DNA of 64,000 bases from Desulfuromusa sp. (GTDB lineage: Bacteria; Desulfobacterota; Desulfuromonadia; Desulfuromonadales; Geopsychrobacteraceae). The DNA is taken from contig JAKIUD010000005.1 of the NCBI GenBank assembly GCA_021647765.1, forward strand, positions 1-64,000, given 5' to 3'. The position numbers were made by a program, and so were the translations under genes. The notes under the pieces were generated by a model, which was not told the origin of the DNA, ran no database searches, and saw nothing but the letters and a program-made list of their open reading frames with translations. Position 1 is the first letter of the stretch; every line of letters starts with the position of its first letter. Below, piece by piece: positions 8,724-17,231 of the stretch.

Positions 8724-9173
8724 TTAATGGTTAATAACCCTCTGCTCAATAACTGAAATCTTATCCAATCGTTTCTGATGTCGACCCCCCTCGTACTTAG
8801 CGTCATACCAGATTTCAACCAATCTTTTACCCTGATCAGGAGTTAATACCCTTCCCCCCATCACCAGGATGTTTGCATTATTGTGCTCACGAGCCATTTG
8901 TGCGGTAAAATCATCATGAACCAGGGCAGCCCGCACACCAGGAAACTTATTGGCAGATATCGACATACCTATTCCAGTACCACAAATCAAAATCCCCAAT
9001 TCAGCTTCACCTGAGGAAACAGCACTAGCTACCTTTGCGGCATAATCAGGATAATCGACAGAATCAGACCCATCGGTACCGAAATCAGCGCAATTAACTC
9101 CTCTTTTCCGTAAGAGCTCAAGAATGGACTTTTTTAGCTCATAGCCACCGTGATCACTCCCTATAACGAGCAT
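8724..9173 (-). CDS. rpiB: Ribose-5-phosphate isomerase B
   Basis: 149 residues. It interconverts ribose-5-phosphate and ribulose-5-phosphate. MLVIGSDHGGYELK, DYPDYA, GILICGTGIGMSISANK and the HNNANIL block are diagnostic of RpiB/LacAB proteins; the cysteine in CGTGIG is the catalytic base. A TTG at 9185 could extend it by four residues, but that codon overlaps the GAGGTG ribosome-binding region of ATG 9173, so 9173 is preferred. It starts 8 bases after the fabF stop. Confidence 0.95.
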   Translation of the reverse strand: MLVIGSDHGGYELKKSILELLRKRGVNCADFGTDGSDSVDYPDYAAKVASAVSSGEAELGILICGTGIGMSISANKFPGVRAALVHDDFTAQMAREHNNANILVMGGRVLTPDQGKRLVEIWYDAKYEGGRHQKRLDKISVIEQRVINH

Positions 9174-9181
9174 GACACACC

Positions 9182-10414
9182 TCAAATTTTACGAAAAGCA
9201 AGGGTCGCGTTCGTTCCACCAAAACCAAAAGAATTTGAAAGGACGACCTGACAATCAGCTTGACGCGCTTCATTAGGAACATAATCAAGATCACATTCCG
9301 GGTCAGGATCCTCATAATTGATCGTCGGTGGAACAACACCATGTTTCAGCGCCAGTGCAGAATAAGCAGCTTCCATCCCACCAGCAGCACCCAAACCGTG
9401 ACCAGTCATACTCTTGGTAGAGCTGACCATAACTTTCTGTGCATGATCACCAAAAACTGTCTTAATCGCCATGGTTTCATACAAATCATTAAAATGGGTC
9501 GATGTCCCGTGAGCGTTGATGTAGTCTACCTGTTCCGGATTTAAACCAGCACCACTCAGCGCCATTTTCATACAACGGGCAGCACCTTCCCCACCAGGAG
9601 CGGGTTGGGTTAAGTGAAAAGCATCACTACTGAGACCATAACCGACAATTTCACAGTAGATATCCGCACCCCGTTTTTTAGCACTTTCATACTCTTCAAG
9701 AATCAGAATGCCGGCACCCTCAGACATAATAAAACCATCGCGGTTATTTTCAAATGGACGACTCGCCGCTTGAGGATTATCATTACGAGTAGAGAGAGCC
9801 TTCATCACATTGAAACCACCAATCCCAAGTGGAGTAATCGTTGATTCTGTACCGCCAGCAAACATGGCATCAGCATCACCACGTATAATCATGTGGTAAG
9901 CATCTCCAATGGAGTGAGTTCCGGTTGCGCAAGCAGATACCGATGCGAGATTTGGTCCTTTAGCGCCAAATTTGATCGAAATGTGCCCGGGAGCCAGATT
10001 AATGATCAGCATTGGGATAAAGAAGGGGGTAACTTTCTTATGGCCTCGCTCAAGCATCACCGTATGGTACTTCTCAATTGCGGGTAAGCCGCCCAGCCCT
10101 GAACCAACAAGAACCCCGACACGTTCGGCATTTTCATCATTAATCTCAAGCCCAGAATCTTCCAAAGCCATTGTCGCTGCAGCTAGACCATATTGAATAA
10201 AGAAATCCATTTTCTTGATCTCTTTCTTGTTAATATAATCTTCCGCATTAAAATCTTTAACTTCTCCAGCAATCTGCGTTGGCAGATCTGAAGCATCAAA
10301 ACGGGTAATTGAACCTATTCCGGATTGACCACTGGTAATCGCTGACCAGTTCTTTTCTATTCCAGTTCCCAAGGGAGATACAACACCAATGCCGGTGACT
10401 ACGACTCTACGCAT
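9182..10414 (-). CDS. fabF: 3-oxoacyl-ACP synthase II (FabF)
   Basis: 410 residues, thiolase-fold condensing enzyme that elongates acyl-ACP with malonyl-ACP. The catalytic triad is C162 (SACATGTHSIG), H302 (AHGTSTHFND) and H339 (TKSMTGHGLGAAGG). The glycine-rich FGFGGTNATLAF ending is typical. It follows acpP, the usual acpP-fabF pair, with a strong hairpin in the 97-base gap. Confidence 0.97.
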   Translation of the reverse strand: MRRVVVTGIGVVSPLGTGIEKNWSAITSGQSGIGSITRFDASDLPTQIAGEVKDFNAEDYINKKEIKKMDFFIQYGLAAATMALEDSGLEINDENAERVGVLVGSGLGGLPAIEKYHTVMLERGHKKVTPFFIPMLIINLAPGHISIKFGAKGPNLASVSACATGTHSIGDAYHMIIRGDADAMFAGGTESTITPLGIGGFNVMKALSTRNDNPQAASRPFENNRDGFIMSEGAGILILEEYESAKKRGADIYCEIVGYGLSSDAFHLTQPAPGGEGAARCMKMALSGAGLNPEQVDYINAHGTSTHFNDLYETMAIKTVFGDHAQKVMVSSTKSMTGHGLGAAGGMEAAYSALALKHGVVPPTINYEDPDPECDLDYVPNEARQADCQVVLSNSFGFGGTNATLAFRKI

Positions 10415-10471
10415 AAATAATCTCTCTTTGATAAATTACGGATGGTTTAAGTTGAACAGCAGTAAACACAA

Positions 10472-10504
10472 CGGTGGTACCGGATAAAAAAACCGGCACC
10501 ACCG
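10472..10504 (-). promoter_or_regulatory. Strong hairpin between acpP and fabF with its U-run in the loop
   Basis: Bases 10472-10483 and 10493-10504 pair over 12 positions (one G-U) around a 9-base loop that reads mostly T on the minus strand. There is no T-tract after the stem, so it does not look like a standard terminator. It may be an RNA-processing or stability element adjusting acpP relative to fabF. Confidence 0.5.
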
Positions 10505-10511
10505 AATTCAA

Positions 10512-10745
10512 TCAGGAAGTTTTGCTGATATAATCGACAGCATTTTTGACGGTCTGAATTTTCTCTGCATCTTCATCAGAGATTTCCACGTCAAATTCTT
10601 CTTCCAAAGCCATAACCAGCTCTACTGTATCCAGAGAATCCGCACCCAGATCATCCATAAATGCAGCCCCATCAGTGACCTGTTCTTCGTCGACACCCAG
10701 TTGCTCAGCAACAATTTGTTTTACTCTTTCTTCAATAGAAGCCAT
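10512..10745 (-). CDS. acpP: Acyl carrier protein
   Basis: 77 residues, strongly acidic. The 4'-phosphopantetheine attachment site is S37 in GADSLDTVELVM. ACP carries the growing acyl chain for FabD, FabH, FabF and FabG encoded around it and for PlsX in phospholipid synthesis. It starts about 50 bases after fabG, with a TTAAAGAGGAGGAAAT ribosome-binding stretch before the ATG. Confidence 0.98.
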   Translation of the reverse strand: MASIEERVKQIVAEQLGVDEEQVTDGAAFMDDLGADSLDTVELVMALEEEFDVEISDEDAEKIQTVKNAVDYISKTS

Positions 10746-10794
10746 TTTATTTCCTCCTCTTTAAGTTATGTAGGCTATCTCATCAGCCAGTTTG

Positions 10795-11532
10795 TTACAT
10801 GTACATTCCACCATTGACACCGATCACTTGACCGGTAATATAGCCGGTATTCTCAGATGCAAGAAAAACCACAGCATTGGCAATATCTTCCGCAGACCCA
10901 AGCCTTGCCAAAGGAATTTGGGCTGCCAGTTCCTGACGCTTTTCTTCGGACAAAGCTTCGGTCATCGCGGTCGCAATGAATCCGGGAGCAACAGCATTTA
11001 CAGTGATATTGCGCTTTGCCAGCTCACGAGCGTTTGAACGGGTCAACCCCATCAAACCAGCCTTGCTGGCACAATAATTTGCCTGACCGGCGTTTCCCAT
11101 CTGTCCAACGACTGAAGCAATATTGACAATTCGACCACTGCGCTGTTTGGTCATCAGCTTGGATACAGCGCGAGTACATAAAAATGCCCCCTTGAGATTA
11201 ACATCAAGAACGGCATCCCAATCTTCATCTTTCATCCTGAGAAGCAACGCATCACGGGTGATGCCAGCGTTATTGACCAAAATATCAATCCGCCCAAATG
11301 TTTCTTTGGCAACTTGCACCATATGCTCAACATCTGTTGCGAGCGTAACATTACCCTGCACCGCTACCGCCTCACTCCCCGAAGCTTTAAGCTCAGCAAC
11401 AAAATCCTCAGTTGCCTGAGAGTCAACATCCACTGCAACAATTTTAGCACCCTGAGCTGCCAGAGCTAATGAGATACTTCGCCCGATTCCACGCGAAGCA
11501 CCTGTTACTAATGCAACTTTATCTTGAACCAT
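10795..11532 (-). CDS. fabG: 3-oxoacyl-ACP reductase
   Basis: 245-residue short-chain dehydrogenase, normal FabG length. TGASRGIGRSI (10-20) binds NADPH; NNAG is at 87-90, and the catalytic S140, Y153 and K157 are all present, the last two in YCASK. PGFIATAMTEAL and the C-terminal VIGVNGGMYM are typical of FabG. It reduces beta-ketoacyl-ACP in the elongation cycle and lies between fabD and acpP in the same series. Confidence 0.97.
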   Translation of the reverse strand: MVQDKVALVTGASRGIGRSISLALAAQGAKIVAVDVDSQATEDFVAELKASGSEAVAVQGNVTLATDVEHMVQVAKETFGRIDILVNNAGITRDALLLRMKDEDWDAVLDVNLKGAFLCTRAVSKLMTKQRSGRIVNIASVVGQMGNAGQANYCASKAGLMGLTRSNARELAKRNITVNAVAPGFIATAMTEALSEEKRQELAAQIPLARLGSAEDIANAVVFLASENTGYITGQVIGVNGGMYM

Positions 11533-11608
11533 ATAATTTCTCCTTCAATTTCGCTGCTAGGCAATATATCACATTAACCTTGATCGTCTTGCAAAAAGTC
11601 ATTTAATC

Positions 11609-12529
11609 CTAAGTAAAAAGTTTTTCTAAGCTGGTAACATCGTCAATATTCTTTTGTCTTGCTGATCGATCAATGCGCTTAATCAAACTGGAAAGAACCC
11701 GCCCCGGACCAATTTCTATATACCTGGTAACCCCTAAATCCTTCATTTTCTGGATCGATTCATCCCAGCGAACCGGAGCACAAACCTGTTCAACTAGTAA
11801 AGTTTTGACTTTGGCCTCTTCCTGATAAGGGACAGCTTCGACATTACTGACAACGGGACAGGTCAGCGGCGCAACATTGATCGACTCAAGCTCTGCCTGC
11901 AAACGTTGCGCAGCCTGAGCCATCAGACTCGAATGAAATGGGGCACTAACCGGTAAAAGAAGTGCACGTTTAGCACCTCGCTCCTTCGCCAGAACAATGG
12001 CTCTCTCAACGGCAGAGGTGTGTCCAGCAATAACAATCTGTCCCGGGCTATTATAATTGGCCGGGGTAACAACTTCCCCTGCTGCCACATCCTGACAAAG
12101 CTGTAAAAGCTCTTCCTTTTTTATTCCCATAATTGCTGCCATGGCTCCGGCACCAACGGGGACAGCTTCCTGCATAAAAGTGCCACGCTGCCGAACAGTT
12201 ATAACTGCTGCTGCAAAAGTAAGCGCACCTGTGGCAACCAGAGCAGAATACTCTCCGAGAGAATGCCCCGCAACAAAAGATGGCAATAGATCTGTCTCTT
12301 CCTGAAGTACCCGTAGTGCAGCAATACTTGTTGTCAGAATCGCGGGTTGAGTATTGGCTGTCAGCTTGAGGTCATCTTCAGACCCGGAGAAACAGAGCGT
12401 TGTGAGATCAAAACCCAGGGCATCGTTGGCTTCCTCAAACACAAGTTTTGCAACATTGAAGTTTTCAGCGAGTTTTTTCCCCATCCCTGAATATTGTGAA
12501 CCCTGTCCTGGAAAAACAAATGCGTCCAT
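11609..12529 (-). CDS. fabD: Malonyl-CoA:ACP transacylase
   Basis: 306 residues. FPGQGSQYSGMG (6-17) forms the oxyanion region, S90 in GHSLGEYSAL is the acyl-carrying serine and H199 in SAPFHSSLM the partner histidine. It loads malonyl groups onto AcpP. It is separated from fabH by about 180 bases that hold a short inverted-repeat element, so fabD to fabF may have partly separate expression. Confidence 0.97.
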   Translation of the reverse strand: MDAFVFPGQGSQYSGMGKKLAENFNVAKLVFEEANDALGFDLTTLCFSGSEDDLKLTANTQPAILTTSIAALRVLQEETDLLPSFVAGHSLGEYSALVATGALTFAAAVITVRQRGTFMQEAVPVGAGAMAAIMGIKKEELLQLCQDVAAGEVVTPANYNSPGQIVIAGHTSAVERAIVLAKERGAKRALLLPVSAPFHSSLMAQAAQRLQAELESINVAPLTCPVVSNVEAVPYQEEAKVKTLLVEQVCAPVRWDESIQKMKDLGVTRYIEIGPGRVLSSLIKRIDRSARQKNIDDVTSLEKLFT

Positions 12530-12589
12530 GTTTATTTATATCCCTCAATCAAGATCTATTGCATCTCAATAGGTAAATTTACTGACTAA

Positions 12590-12697
12590 GCAAAAAGTTT
12601 GGCCTCCAAGGCATAGTCGTTTTGCAGGGGTGAAGGCATACACAGGTCTGTCGAGGCCATGAAAAACGGCTACAATACCGAAGGTCGGACTTTTTGC
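12590..12697. repeat. 108-base element with imperfect terminal inverted repeats in the fabH-fabD gap
   Basis: The ends read GCAAAAAGT (from 12590) and ACTTTTTGC (to 12697), perfect inverted repeats of 9 bases that continue imperfectly inward as GTTTGGCCTCC against GAAGGTCGGAC. The inside holds no ORF of note. The size and structure fit a small non-autonomous repeat. It may also fold as RNA, because it would be transcribed with the fab genes. Confidence 0.5.
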
Positions 12698-12710
12698 GAC
12701 ACCATCAAGC

Positions 12711-13688
12711 TTACCAGCGTATCAACGTTGAAGCCCAGGTAAAACCGCCACCAAAAGCAGCCGAAAGAATCAGATCACCTTCTTTTAACAAACCTTGATG
12801 ATAAGCTTCATCAAGAGCGATAGGAATCGTTGCTCCCGAGGTATTACCATACTTATGTACATTGATAAAACTTTGTTCTTTGGTTAAGCCAAGACGTTTA
12901 GTTGTTGCTTCCAGGATCCGCAGGTTTGCCTGATGCGGGATAAATTGTGCAACGTCAGCGCTGGTATAGCCATTTGCAGTCAAAGCCTCTTTTGAAACCT
13001 GGGTCAAAGAACGAACCGCAACCTTAAAGACTTCATTCCCTTGCATCTTCAAAAAGGGGAGTTTAGCTTCTATTCCCTCAATAGAAGCTGGATTTCTTGA
13101 GCCAAAACCGGGTTGATAGAGAAGTTCAAGATATTTCCCGTCTGAATGTAGATGGCAGGATAGCACTCCGGAATCACCCTCCTGGGCTTCTAGCAATACT
13201 GCGCCAGCACCGTCCCCAAACAGGACACAGGTATTACGATCAGTCCAGTCTATAGCACGGCTGAAGATTTCTGCCCCGATGACCAGGGCTCTTTTACCCC
13301 GCCCCGACATGAGAAAGTCATTGGCACTCGACAACGCAAAGAGGAAGCCACTACAAGCGGCTGAAACATCGTAAGCAAAAGCTTTGTTTGCACCAAGATT
13401 AGCTTGAACAACACAAGCTGTTGCCGGCCAGGGGTAGTCACCGGTGATCGTCCCCATAATAATCAAGTCGATATCGTCAGCTGCAACGCCCGCCATATCC
13501 AGAGCACGTTGTGCTGCAATCGTTGCCAGATCCGAAGTACATTGGCTATCAGCAGCAATGCGCCGCTCTTCAATTCCGGTTCTTGCAACAATCCAGTCAT
13601 GACTGGTGTCAACCATTTTTTCAAGATCGTAATTTGTCCTGATATGTTCAGGCAGATAAGACCCGGTACCGATAATCCGTGATTTCAT
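12711..13688 (-). CDS. fabH: 3-oxoacyl-ACP synthase III (FabH)
   Basis: 325 residues. It starts fatty-acid synthesis by condensing acetyl-CoA with malonyl-ACP. C112 in SAACSGFLFAL is the acyl-cysteine; PHQANLRI and NTSGATIPIAL provide the histidine and asparagine. ATG at 13688 is preferred over a TTG two codons earlier because of spacing from the AAGGAG box. It starts 47 bases after plsX and precedes fabD. Confidence 0.96.
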   Translation of the reverse strand: MKSRIIGTGSYLPEHIRTNYDLEKMVDTSHDWIVARTGIEERRIAADSQCTSDLATIAAQRALDMAGVAADDIDLIIMGTITGDYPWPATACVVQANLGANKAFAYDVSAACSGFLFALSSANDFLMSGRGKRALVIGAEIFSRAIDWTDRNTCVLFGDGAGAVLLEAQEGDSGVLSCHLHSDGKYLELLYQPGFGSRNPASIEGIEAKLPFLKMQGNEVFKVAVRSLTQVSKEALTANGYTSADVAQFIPHQANLRILEATTKRLGLTKEQSFINVHKYGNTSGATIPIALDEAYHQGLLKEGDLILSAAFGGGFTWASTLIRW

Positions 13689-13735
13689 TTTCAACTGACT
13701 CCTTTGCCAGAAACAGACAAGCTTTATTGAAAGGG

Positions 13736-14728
13736 TTAGATCAGGGCTGCCAATTTTTCCTCAAAGCGAATCTTTGCATATTCCTCAGCCTGGCGAATTG
13801 CAATAGTGATTGCAACCGGGTCAGAACTGCCATGACAAACAATCCCCGCACCAGCAATACCAAGTAAAGGGGCACCACCATATTCGGCAGGATTGATTCT
13901 CTTTTTGAATGCAGAAAATGCCGGTCGACTGAAAAAAAAGCCAAGCTTAGCCCAGAAGCGCCCTTCAATTTCCTGTTTGAGCATCGTGCCGATAGCGACA
14001 GCTAACCCCTCAGAAACCTTCAACAGAACATTGCCAACAAAACCGTCACAAACAACAACATCAACCGAGCCATTGTAAACATCACCACCTTCAACGTAGC
14101 CAAGATAATTGAGTGGTGAGTGCTTCAGCAACTGGTGTGCCTCCCGGGTCAGATCATTCCCTTTTTTTTCTTCTTCCCCATTGGAAAGCAAGCCAACCCG
14201 CGGGCGGGTTATATTGAGAAAATGTTCGACATAAAGACTGCCCATAATGGCAAACTGGTAGAGATGTGAGGCCTTACAATCGACATTCGCCCCCATATCC
14301 AAAACCATAGTCTGACCATTCAGATTGGGTAAAAAGGTACCAATCGCCGGTCGGTCTATCCCTTTGACACGCCCAAAAACAAACATCCCGTTGGCCATAA
14401 TAGCACCGGAGTTCCCAGCACTGACCACAGCTGAAGCGCCACCTTGTCTGGCGAGATCAAAAGCGACACGGATAGATGAATTTTTTTTCTTGCGCAGGGC
14501 ATCTGAAGGCGACTCATGCATACCGACAACTTCACTGGCATGATGAATCTCAAGATTTAAATCCCGGATCTGATGCTTCTTGAGTTCTGTCTGTATCTGC
14601 GCAGTATCACCGACAAGAACAACCCTACAACCCCATTGTCGACACGCCGCAACGGCACCGGCAACCTCAACCGCAGGAGAATTATCCCCACCCATAGCAT
14701 CAACAGCAATTTTAACCGACGTAGTCAA
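13736..14728 (-). CDS. plsX: Phosphate acyltransferase PlsX
   Basis: 330 residues, usual length. It converts acyl-ACP to acyl-phosphate for phosphatidic acid synthesis. The N-terminal IAVDAMGGDNSP block, ASEVVGMHESP, SAGNSGAIMA and the GSSDP region near the C-terminus are family signatures. The rpmF-plsX-fabH order is widespread and couples membrane lipid synthesis to fatty-acid initiation. Confidence 0.97.
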   Translation of the reverse strand: MTTSVKIAVDAMGGDNSPAVEVAGAVAACRQWGCRVVLVGDTAQIQTELKKHQIRDLNLEIHHASEVVGMHESPSDALRKKKNSSIRVAFDLARQGGASAVVSAGNSGAIMANGMFVFGRVKGIDRPAIGTFLPNLNGQTMVLDMGANVDCKASHLYQFAIMGSLYVEHFLNITRPRVGLLSNGEEEKKGNDLTREAHQLLKHSPLNYLGYVEGGDVYNGSVDVVVCDGFVGNVLLKVSEGLAVAIGTMLKQEIEGRFWAKLGFFFSRPAFSAFKKRINPAEYGGAPLLGIAGAGIVCHGSSDPVAITIAIRQAEEYAKIRFEEKLAALI

Positions 14729-14740
14729 TGTAAAGCCGAA

Positions 14741-14923
14741 TCAGACTTCGTCACTGCTGATTACTTCTTTACCTTTATAGGTTCCACAATGTGGACAAAC
14801 ACGATGTGGCAATTTAGGTTCTTGACATTGAGGGCACACAGAAATGCCTGGTGCAGAAAGCGCATGATGAGAACGACGCATATTTTTTTTAGATTTAGAA
14901 GTTTTCTTCTTTGGTACTGCCAT
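14741..14923 (-). CDS. rpmF: 50S ribosomal protein L32
   Basis: 60 residues. It begins MAVPKKKTSKSKKNMRRSHHAL as usual for L32 and contains two CxxC pairs (CPQC and CPHC), the zinc-binding form of the protein. The frame extends six codons upstream, but ATG at 14923 follows AAGGAGATAGTGAA and gives the standard start. It lies 12 bases before plsX. Confidence 0.98.
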   Translation of the reverse strand: MAVPKKKTSKSKKNMRRSHHALSAPGISVCPQCQEPKLPHRVCPHCGTYKGKEVISSDEV

Positions 14924-15003
14924 TTCACTATCTCCTTGCAATTAAACAAATAATTTTGTTCAAGATTGTTGTTAGCTGTCTGTTGATGACCTGCATGAAT
15001 TAT

Positions 15004-15543
15004 TCAGGGGTTAAAATCAATACCAGACAATGCCGTAAACTTATTATTAAAAGGTTTTTTGACACAATCGCACTTTTCACTATTTAAATTCACACCACAT
15101 TCTGGACAAAGCCCCCGACAAGACACTGTGCAAAGAGGGTTGATTGGAATCGCCATAAAAAGCTGTTCCTGTAAAGGTTCGTGTAATTCCAGAAGGTCAT
15201 CTTCATAAATAATCAGACCCAACTCTTCCGCTTCAAGCTCAACCTCTTCTGTCACCTCTTTCTCATTGCCAAGGGGCGAAAAGGTGAGTACAAAAGATTC
15301 AGATAATGACTGTTTGAAATACTGCAAACAGCGACCACACTGCAATGTAACAACAGCATCCAAATGACCGTCAACTTCAACAAACTGACCGGTTCGCTGT
15401 AAACGGAGTTGAAAAGATAATGGCTCGCTAAATTCAGGCTCACCCGCTTCAACCATGGCAGCCAAATCAGGGAATTCAGATAAAGAGCAAGTGTACTCTT
15501 GCTCCAGCACTCCCCCTTTGATATCTTTCAGCTCAAGACGCAC
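15004..15543 (-). CDS. DUF177 (YceD-type) protein
   Basis: 179 residues. The DUF177 core lies around residues 75-165, with LQCGRCLQYF near 88-97, LGLIIYEDDLLEL and a C-terminal zinc-ribbon-like cluster (LCPECGVNLNSEKCDC). DUF177 proteins are normally encoded directly before rpmF; roles in 23S rRNA maturation have been reported for some relatives, but the function here is not shown. It is the first gene after the promoter at 15571-15598 and thus heads the long lipid operon. Confidence 0.88.
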   Translation of the reverse strand: MRLELKDIKGGVLEQEYTCSLSEFPDLAAMVEAGEPEFSEPLSFQLRLQRTGQFVEVDGHLDAVVTLQCGRCLQYFKQSLSESFVLTFSPLGNEKEVTEEVELEAEELGLIIYEDDLLELHEPLQEQLFMAIPINPLCTVSCRGLCPECGVNLNSEKCDCVKKPFNNKFTALSGIDFNP

Positions 15544-15570
15544 TGTGTCACCACCAAGACAAAAGATAAC

Positions 15571-15598
15571 AGTATAGAGAGAGACAAAACCATGTCAA
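15571..15598 (-). promoter_or_regulatory. Sigma-70 promoter of the DUF177-rpmF-plsX-fab operon
   Basis: On the minus strand TTGACA (15593-15598), a 16-base spacer and TATACT (15571-15576) match the sigma-70 consensus closely. The expected start near 15563 would leave a leader of about 20 bases before the DUF177 gene. Confidence 0.75.
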
Positions 15599-15752
15599 GT
15601 CAAAAGGTTAGCTTTACAACTGTTCAGAATCGCGCATTTTTTAGCTCATCCGGCATCGATTTGCAAGGTTTTTTTATATATCCATCCCACACTGGTCATT
15701 AATATCAGAAAAGACACTTTTTTAATCAGAGACTACTGGCCTCTTGAAAAAC

Positions 15753-15832
15753 TCGTCATCCGCGTGAAAACAGCGATCCAGTTTTTGACGAACCCGGGAA
15801 ACCTCTGGATTCCCGCCTGCGCAGGAATGACG
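15753..15832. repeat. Dispersed palindromic repeat (CGTCAT...ATGACG family), copy 1
   Basis: The element opens with TCGTCATCCGCGTGAAAAC and closes with CCGCCTGCGCAGGAATGACG, so the ends are imperfect inverted repeats. Related copies are at 52407-52475 and 60292-60366. It occupies most of the 340-base gap between the lipid operon and mazG; the rest of that gap shows only the operon promoter and AT-rich sequence. Confidence 0.7.
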
Positions 15833-15881
15833 ATCATTGGACTTTAAAAATTCACTATGAGCACTTTTTACCAGGAAAATA

Positions 15882-16565
15882 ATGAAAAAGAATAAAAAAA
15901 CCAAAGAAATCCTCAAGTTGATCAAGATTATGGAAAAATTACGTTCTCCAACGGGGTGTCCTTGGGATCAGAAACAAACAGCAGAGACGTTAAAACCCCA
16001 TATACTTGAAGAAGCTTACGAACTGATCGAAGCCATTGATAGTGGAGATATTACAGAAATCCGTGACGAACTGGGAGACCTGCTGCTGCAAGTTGTTTTT
16101 ATCGCCCAAATTTTCAGAGAACAAAGAAAGTTTGATTTGACTGATGTTGCTGCCTCAATCAATCAAAAATTGATTCGTAGGCATCCGCATGTCTTTGCCG
16201 GTGAAAGTCGTGATGGACATGCCCAACGCTGGGAAGAAATCAAGCAGCAAGAACGTCTAACACAAGGAAAAGGGAACAAATTGGCAGACCGCATCCCCGT
16301 CAACCTTCCATCACTGAAACAAGCAACCAAGGTTGCAAAAAAAATGGGGAAAGAAAACCCAACGACACAAATTAATAAGCTCCAGAAATACTTTTCTGAT
16401 CTCTCTCAACTTATTGAAGAACCGGCTACGACTCAAGATGAAATTGAACAGACTCTTGGAAGAATATTTTTTGGCACAACCCAACTAGCTAATTCCCTGC
16501 AGCTAGATGCTGAAGATTTATTACGTAAAAAAACCATTCAGGTGATGACAGAAATTGATATTTAA
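15882..16565 (+). CDS. mazG: MazG-type nucleoside triphosphate pyrophosphohydrolase, C-terminal motif degraded
   Basis: 227 residues, shorter than the roughly 260 of E. coli MazG. The N-terminal MazG domain is intact: GCPWDQKQT (about 26-34), EEAYELIEAI and the metal motif RDELGDLL. RRHPHVFAG and the WEEIKQQER linker are present. The second MazG domain is recognisable (QLANSLQLDAEDLLRK) but the position of its ExxD metal motif reads EQTLGR, with the aspartate lost. It hydrolyses NTPs, possibly aberrant ones or (p)ppGpp-linked pools; specificity is unclear. It is transcribed away from the lipid operon. Confidence 0.88.
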   Translation: MKKNKKTKEILKLIKIMEKLRSPTGCPWDQKQTAETLKPHILEEAYELIEAIDSGDITEIRDELGDLLLQVVFIAQIFREQRKFDLTDVAASINQKLIRRHPHVFAGESRDGHAQRWEEIKQQERLTQGKGNKLADRIPVNLPSLKQATKVAKKMGKENPTTQINKLQKYFSDLSQLIEEPATTQDEIEQTLGRIFFGTTQLANSLQLDAEDLLRKKTIQVMTEIDI

Positions 16566-16833
16566 AAGAATGTTCTTCAGGTCATAAATTGCAAAGTTCG
16601 TGAAAAATAATAGTTTTTATAAACCATCAACGCAGACTGTGGAAAATCTGGTGATAAAGCTGTTGAAAATGCCAACAGGACACAGGAGGAAGCCCGCACC
16701 ATCAGTTTGCCTATTTTTTAACCAATTTATTTTTCTTGTGTTTTCAGTAACTTAGGAGATATTTTAGCTTAATACTGAAATTACCATATAACTCTTATAA
16801 ATAATTTACTATTTCTTATGAAAGGGTAACCAG

Positions 16834-17229
16834 ATGTTCATAAAACTCCTCATAGTATTCACAATAGTGCCAGTAATTGAGCTCTATGTATTAATTGAGG
16901 CGGGTCGACAAATTGGTGTTGGTGCAACAATTTTAATGGTTTTTTTAACAGGAATTGCTGGCGCTTATCTGGCAAGAAGTCAGGGATTTAATTTAATCAA
17001 TCGAATTCAAATGGAGCTGAACCAAGGACGGATTCCAGCCGAAGAGATGATGGATGGAGCAATGATTCTAGCCGGGGGGCTATTACTGTTGACCCCTGGT
17101 TTCTGTACCGACCTGTTCGGATTCTGTCTTCTGACCCCAGTGACCAGACAATTTTTTAAGGTCTGGTTAAAAAAATGGCTGGATCTTAAAATTAAGCGGG
17201 GAGAGATCAATTTTCGTCAGTTTCGATGA
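16834..17229 (+). CDS. fxsA: FxsA family membrane protein
   Basis: 131 residues with three or four hydrophobic segments (about 3-20, 25-48 and 74-105). ELYVLIEAGRQIG, the GAYLARSQG loop and GGLLLLTPGFCTDLFGFCLL are FxsA signatures; a basic tail follows. In E. coli the protein modulates exclusion of T7 by F plasmids when overexpressed, but its normal role is not known. It stops 2 bases from the convergent murJ end, so the two share a 3' boundary without a separate terminator. The 268 bases upstream hold no gene that I can see. Confidence 0.9.
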   Translation: MFIKLLIVFTIVPVIELYVLIEAGRQIGVGATILMVFLTGIAGAYLARSQGFNLINRIQMELNQGRIPAEEMMDGAMILAGGLLLLTPGFCTDLFGFCLLTPVTRQFFKVWLKKWLDLKIKRGEINFRQFR

Positions 17230-17231
17230 TA

